A stretch of DNA of 59,578 nt from an uncultured Bacillota bacterium. GTDB lineage: Bacteria; Bacillota; Clostridia; Oscillospirales; Oscillospiraceae. The stretch covers positions 1-59,578 of the forward strand of contig CANSXE010000004.1 of the NCBI GenBank assembly GCA_947650875.1, in the 5' to 3' direction. The position numbers were made by a program, and so were the translations under genes. Shown here in pieces: positions 59,133-59,578 of this stretch (the stretch's first letter is position 1; the number at the start of each line of letters is the position of its first letter). Under the pieces are notes generated by a model, which made no database searches, had not been told where the DNA came from, and saw only the letters and a program-made list of their open reading frames with translations.

Positions 59133-59242
59133 TGTGCAGGGGCGGATATCATCCGCCCGCCCCGGTCCATTTATGTGGTAGGGACGCATCACGATGCGTC
59201 CGCCCGAAAAAAGAAGACGGACGCTTCGTGAAGCGTCCCTAC
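59133..59242. repeat. compound palindromic repeat between ntpF and ntpA
   Basis: An outer GGGGCGGATATCATCCGCCC palindrome (near 59138), the CATTTATG spacer, then a GTAGGGACG...CGTCCCTAC element (59178-59242) with two palindromes, GACGCATCACGATGCGTC and GGACGCTTCGTGAAGCGTCC. It is arranged like the elements at 13417 and 33450. Confidence 0.8.
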
Positions 59243-59289
59243 GGTTCGCAAATATAAGAAATTCACCCAGAAAGAAGGTTTTAACGCCT

Positions 59290-59578
59290 ATGGGAAAAAT
59301 CGTTAAGGTCTCCGGCCCGCTGGTGGTGGCCACCGGCATGGAGGAGGCCAACATGGCCGACGTGGTCCGTGTGGGCGAGCAGCGCCTGATCGGTGAGATC
59401 CTCACCATGACCGGCGGCTCGGCCTCCATCCAGGTCTACGAGGAGACCTCCGGCCTGGGCCCCGGCGCCGACGTGGTCACCACCGGCGCCCCCCTGTCCG
59501 TGGAGCTGGGCCCCGGCCTGATCGAGAACATCTACGACGGCATCCAGCGCCCGCTGGAGGTCATCATGCAGAAGGTCA
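59290..59578 (+). CDS. ntpA: V/A-type ATPase subunit A, 5' part
   Basis: The first 96 codons of the catalytic subunit, cut by the window edge. It begins [20 protein letters not shown], then [20 protein letters not shown] and [20 protein letters not shown], the beta-barrel and following region of NtpA. The P-loop lies beyond the window. The ribosome site (AGAAAGAAGG) is about 12 nt from the ATG and lies after the repeat. Confidence 0.95.
   Translation, partial: MGKIVKVSGPLVVATGMEEANMADVVRVGEQRLIGEILTMTGGSASIQVYEETSGLGPGADVVTTGAPLSVELGPGLIENIYDGIQRPLEVIMQKV

Overview
The window is about 60 kb of a high-GC Gram-positive anaerobe. The gene content (Smc-FtsY, NadD-YqeK, LCP protein, RsfS, V/A-type ATPase, a monomeric [FeFe] hydrogenase, AzlCD, a DUF4015 protein), strong AGGAGG ribosome sites, GTG/TTG starts and GTAGGGACG-type palindromic repeats fit a gut Clostridia/Oscillospiraceae (Flavonifractor/Lawsonibacter-like) genome. 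This placement is inferred from gene content and sequence style; no marker was searched.

Layout. 1-4.8 kb, minus strand: PAP2 phosphatase, D-amino-acid-type aminotransferase, TGS/uridine-kinase-like nucleoside kinase and an M20 aminoacyl-histidine dipeptidase. 4.9-6.0 kb: a TuaH-like glycosyltransferase. 6.0-16.9 kb: a long purine operon, purE-purC-purF-purM-purN-purO-[DUF1266]-[SMI1/KNR4]-AICAR transformylase-[Imm1-like]-[DUF6630]-purD. It is preceded by a possible 22-codon leader peptide and a terminator-like hairpin. Its PurF-like protein keeps the PRPP site and the Fe-S ligands but has lost the glutaminase nucleophile. Four accessory genes of toxin-immunity flavour sit among the biosynthetic genes. 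IMP formation is split between PurO and a stand-alone AICAR transformylase.

17-28.3 kb, minus strand: a lower-GC, island-like sugar locus. A LacI regulator and a fructose-6-phosphate aldolase-like gene lie upstream of a long operon: RpiB/LacAB isomerase, class II aldolase, PfkB kinase, TRAP transporter (DctP, DctQ, DctM), a broken transketolase C-terminal fragment, a TIM-barrel isomerase/epimerase, an SDR dehydrogenase and a CtBP-like 2-hydroxyacid dehydrogenase. Two nearly identical promoters, each followed by the same perfect 14-bp operator, drive the aldolase gene and the operon. The substrate cannot be read from the sequence.

28.6-36.8 kb: an MBL hydrolase and a 2-oxoacid dehydrogenase operon (DeoR regulator, E2, E3, fused E1 alpha-beta), with lipoate-protein ligase divergent from the regulator. 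The shared intergenic region carries many CCACA-type half sites. 36.8-40.1 kb: DUF378 protein, cytidine deaminase, HAD hydrolase and [FeFe] hydrogenase. 40.2-49.9 kb: smc, two small zinc-ribbon proteins, ftsY, rdgB, a small membrane protein, yhbY, fused nadD-yqeK, an LCP protein and rsfS. 49.9-54 kb: diacylglycerol-kinase-like protein, azlCD, an SDR and a DUF4015 putative glycosidase. 54.1 kb to the end: V/A-type ATPase operon H-I-K-E-C-F-A, with A cut by the window edge. The K subunit shows the Na+-binding residue pattern.

Several intergenic gaps inside operons carry palindromic repeats, including a 39-bp tandem array between purF and purM. No tRNA, rRNA, CRISPR array or intact insertion sequence was seen.
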